Positions 4,958 through 5,401 of a stretch of 5,401 nt of DNA are shown piece after piece. The DNA is taken from positions 247-5,647 of the forward strand of contig DEIC01000070.1 in the NCBI GenBank assembly GCA_002352285.1. Reading direction: 5' to 3'. Every line of letters starts with the position of its first letter. Positions within the stretch are counted from its first letter, which is position 1. A program made the translations under genes and the position numbers. Source of the DNA: Alphaproteobacteria bacterium UBA2784 (lineage in GTDB: Bacteria > Pseudomonadota > Alphaproteobacteria > Micropepsales > Micropepsaceae). Below the pieces are notes generated by a model. That model saw only the letters and a program-made list of their open reading frames with translations. It ran no database searches and was not told the DNA's origin.

Positions 4958-5401
4958 TCACCGCGACAATTTGAGGCCAACCATCAAAGATGGCCCGGCC
5001 ACGTTGAACCCGGCGACAGTCTGATAATGCGCATCGAGAAGATTGTCGCCGCGCACGAAAAGCGCCACTTCGTCAGACAGGTTCCACGCCGCATCGGCCC
5101 CCACGATTACGTAATCGGGCAAATCTGTGCGGAAGATGAAGAAGCCGTCTTCTGTGCCCGCAGCGCCCGAGGCGGTAAGCGCAATATGCCCGCGCCCTTC
5201 TGCCAGATCATGTTGCAGTCGCGCGCCAAACATGTGCTCTGGCCGCCGCGCGCGCGGCAAACCATCTTCTGCATCATTGGAAGCCACAGTGGCGTCGGTA
5301 AAGGTGTATGAAAGGTCGAGCCGGGCAAAATCGCCAAGCGCCGCCGAAAGCGCAAACTCAACGCCCTGCGACAGCGATGTGGAATCCGACTGGATGTAGG
5401 T
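4958..5401 (-). CDS. TonB-dependent outer-membrane receptor, C-terminal part, BtuB-like (partial)
   Basis: The frame is open to the window edge (first full codon at 5401) and ends with TGA at 4958-4960, giving the last 147 residues. The visible part is the C-terminal beta-barrel: alternating strands such as GVEFALSAALGDFARLDLSYTFTDA and HIALTASG, then VALFVRGDNLLDAHYQTVAGFN and a final strand. The NLLD-x-x-Y motif is the standard last-hairpin mark of TonB-dependent receptors. The following YQTVAGFNVAGPS resembles the Y-x-T-V-x-G-Y-N-x-P-G-R run of the vitamin B12 receptor BtuB, suggesting cobalamin as substrate. The protein ends in LKLSR, without the terminal aromatic residue usual for outer-membrane barrels. 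Any cobalamin riboswitch would lie upstream of the missing 5' end. Confidence 0.85.
   Translation of the reverse strand, partial: TYIQSDSTSLSQGVEFALSAALGDFARLDLSYTFTDATVASNDAEDGLPRARRPEHMFGARLQHDLAEGRGHIALTASGAAGTEDGFFIFRTDLPDYVIVGADAAWNLSDEVALFVRGDNLLDAHYQTVAGFNVAGPSLMVGLKLSR

Noticed and set aside
3955..4980. The longer permease start at a TTG (4980)
   Set aside because: It would add MASNCRGEGM before the natural N-terminus. GAGG sits 5 bases before the ATG at 4950 and overlaps the receptor stop, which is a better start.
1..5401. CRISPR array, retron or other repeat-based RNA system
   Set aside because: No regularly spaced repeats, no reverse transcriptase and no cas-like protein are visible. 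The only notable repeats are the two tRNA-end copies.

Overview
The window is GC-rich (sampled lines of the transporter genes reach about 70% GC) and looks like an alphaproteobacterial chromosome. The first 204 bases encode an RpoH-type sigma factor C-terminus. The small periplasmic-type nuclease homologue and the B12/iron transporter genes also fit that group. The family or genus cannot be fixed from this window.

Layout: (1) 1-204, plus strand: the end of an rpoH-like heat-shock sigma factor gene. (2) 201-893, minus strand: a secreted thermonuclease-fold protein whose stop overlaps the rpoH stop in a convergent arrangement. (3) 930-1532, minus strand: a compact type II toxin-antitoxin pair, with the RelE/ParE-fold toxin first and the HTH antitoxin second. 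A perfect 16-bp palindrome lies just upstream of the toxin. (4) 1634-1710, minus strand: tRNA-Arg(CCT) with an encoded CCA. (5) 1774-3024, minus strand: an AIPR-like (abortive infection/phage resistance family) gene of clearly lower GC, about 48% in a sampled line. (6) 3176-5401, minus strand: a transporter operon reading TonB-dependent receptor (partial, BtuB-like C-terminus), FecCD/BtuC-type permease, then BtuD/FecE-type ATPase. The last two junctions are tight.

The most informative structure is a 14-bp exact direct repeat. One copy (1629-1642) is the 3' end of the tRNA-Arg gene, including CCA and part of the following T-run. The other (910-923) sits 6 bases beyond the antitoxin stop. The two copies bracket the toxin-antitoxin operon as a unit of about 719 bp. 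This is what integration at a tRNA 3' end would leave, either as a minimal cassette or as the remnant of a larger element that lost its integrase.

The tRNA therefore has a toxin-antitoxin module on its 3' side and a candidate anti-phage gene on its 5' side, between housekeeping genes (rpoH, transporter operon). This looks like a small accessory/defence hotspot. The transporter operon is ordinary in content: an outer-membrane receptor passes substrate, probably cobalamin or a ferric chelate, towards an inner-membrane ABC importer. No periplasmic binding protein gene is visible here.
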